The notes under the pieces are model-generated. The model was not told the origin of the DNA and searched no databases. It saw only the letters and a list, made by a program, of their open reading frames with translations. This document shows positions 63,483 through 64,000 of a stretch of 64,000 nt of DNA, piece after piece (within the stretch, counting starts at the first letter, position 1; each line of letters starts with the position of its first letter). Source of the stretch: Astrobacterium formosum. GTDB lineage: Bacteria; Pseudomonadota; Alphaproteobacteria; Rhizobiales; Xanthobacteraceae. A program made the position numbers and the translations under genes. The stretch lies in NCBI GenBank assembly GCA_030848545.1, contig JAVDCA010000013.1, forward strand, positions 1-64,000. Direction: 5' to 3'.

Positions 63483-64000
63483 ATGGAGGATATCGTGTCC
63501 TTCGCAGCATTGATGGTCCATGTCGAGATCGAACCGCATGTGCCGCGACGAGTGGATATCGCCGTCGATCTTGCCGAACGTTTTCAGGCAGCGCTGATCG
63601 GAGTGGCCGGCTGGGCGCCGCATCCTGCCTTCGCGGCCGAAGGCGTCGTGATCGACGCCGAGTACACCGCGCGCGAATTCGAAGACATGCGCGTTCGGCT
63701 CGCCGAGACCGAGGCCGCCTTCCGCCAGGCCGCCAAGCCGCTGCGCAACGTCGAATGGCGCGGCAGCCTCGAAATGCCCATCGACGTCGTCCTGCGCGAG
63801 GCGCGCGCCGCCGATCTCCTCGTCCTCGGCCGTGCCCAACGTTCCGCCGACTGGTACAGTTCACTCGACGTCGGCGGCACGCTCCTGCGCGCCGGACGAC
63901 CGGTGCTGGTGGTGCCGCCGGACATCGACCGGCTGTCGGCGCGACGCATCGTCGTGGCGTGGAAGGACACGCGCGAATGCCGGCGTGCCATCGTGGATGC
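63483..64000 (+). CDS. Universal stress protein (UspA family), cut by window end
   Basis: 172 codons are present, with no stop before the window ends. The start MEDIVSFAALMVHVE is followed by a first Usp fold (AVDLAERFQAALIGVAGW) ending with the ATP-binding-like LLVLGRAQRSADWYSSLDVGGTLLRAGRPVLVVPP segment; a second domain begins ARRIVVAWKDTRECRRAI. Probably a tandem-domain Usp. The FNR/FixK box upstream indicates oxygen control. A GTG at 63495 is an alternative start. Confidence 0.88.
   Translation, partial: MEDIVSFAALMVHVEIEPHVPRRVDIAVDLAERFQAALIGVAGWAPHPAFAAEGVVIDAEYTAREFEDMRVRLAETEAAFRQAAKPLRNVEWRGSLEMPIDVVLREARAADLLVLGRAQRSADWYSSLDVGGTLLRAGRPVLVVPPDIDRLSARRIVVAWKDTRECRRAIVD

Overview
The window is about 64 kb of GC-rich chromosome from an alphaproteobacterium, most likely order Hyphomicrobiales (the Xanthobacteraceae/Bradyrhizobium-Rhodopseudomonas side). 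This is inferred from the gene order xerD | aroK-aroB-CorC-like-bolA-J protein-cobS-cobT, a SUV3-like helicase next to an S4 protein, 7-Fe ferredoxin and CarD, a CobS/CobT-type (aerobic) cobaltochelatase, and palindromic intergenic repeats typical of those genera. No replication origin, prophage, insertion sequence or CRISPR array was seen.

Left part (1-24.5 kb) is mainly housekeeping: a PPIC-type periplasmic foldase divergent from secA; an L,D-transpeptidase lipoprotein; accA; an MNT/HEPN toxin-antitoxin pair; xerD with a coupled 49-aa membrane protein; and a three-gene envelope-stress cassette (Spy/CpxP-like protein, OmpR-type regulator, histidine kinase) with a perfect CpxR-type box. Then follow aroK-aroB-CorC-like, BolA, a J-domain protein, cobS and cobT (which share an upstream motif), a phytase-family esterase-like protein, a GAF/PAS/GGDEF protein and a small DedA-like membrane protein.

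Middle part (24.5-42.9 kb) opens with a remnant of a SagB/nitroreductase gene. A TRAP transporter with a class III aminotransferase and a convergent LysR regulator follows. Next come two SDR genes (one with a twin-arginine leader) divergent from an AraC regulator. Then rpmB with a clear terminator (a decayed copy of the rpmB tail lies 3.6 kb away), a DUF3108 protein, the SUV3-like helicase/S4 pair, fdxA, carD and a DJ-1/PfpI protein.

Right part (43-64 kb) holds an M48 lipoprotein peptidase with a thermonuclease-like protein, two DUF1640-type paralogues, tRNA-Arg(CCU), and an SLC13/MatC-type permease about 0.4 kb downstream of a well-formed cobalamin riboswitch. It continues with an ArsR-RND efflux operon, a second Tat-type SDR divergent from a LysR regulator, and a biotin carrier / acyl-CoA dehydrogenase / glutaconyl-CoA decarboxylase-alpha-like module without its membrane decarboxylase or biotin carboxylase. 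The right edge has features of an oxygen-controlled region: a DUF59 Fe-S protein, a DUF3775 protein, and a universal stress protein (cut by the window end) behind a perfect FNR/FixK box.

The points most worth following are the carboxyltransferase module, the riboswitch with no recognisable B12 gene behind it, the CpxPRA-like cassette, the two Tat-SDR proteins, and the duplicated rpmB tail. All calls come from reading the sequence; no database search was run.
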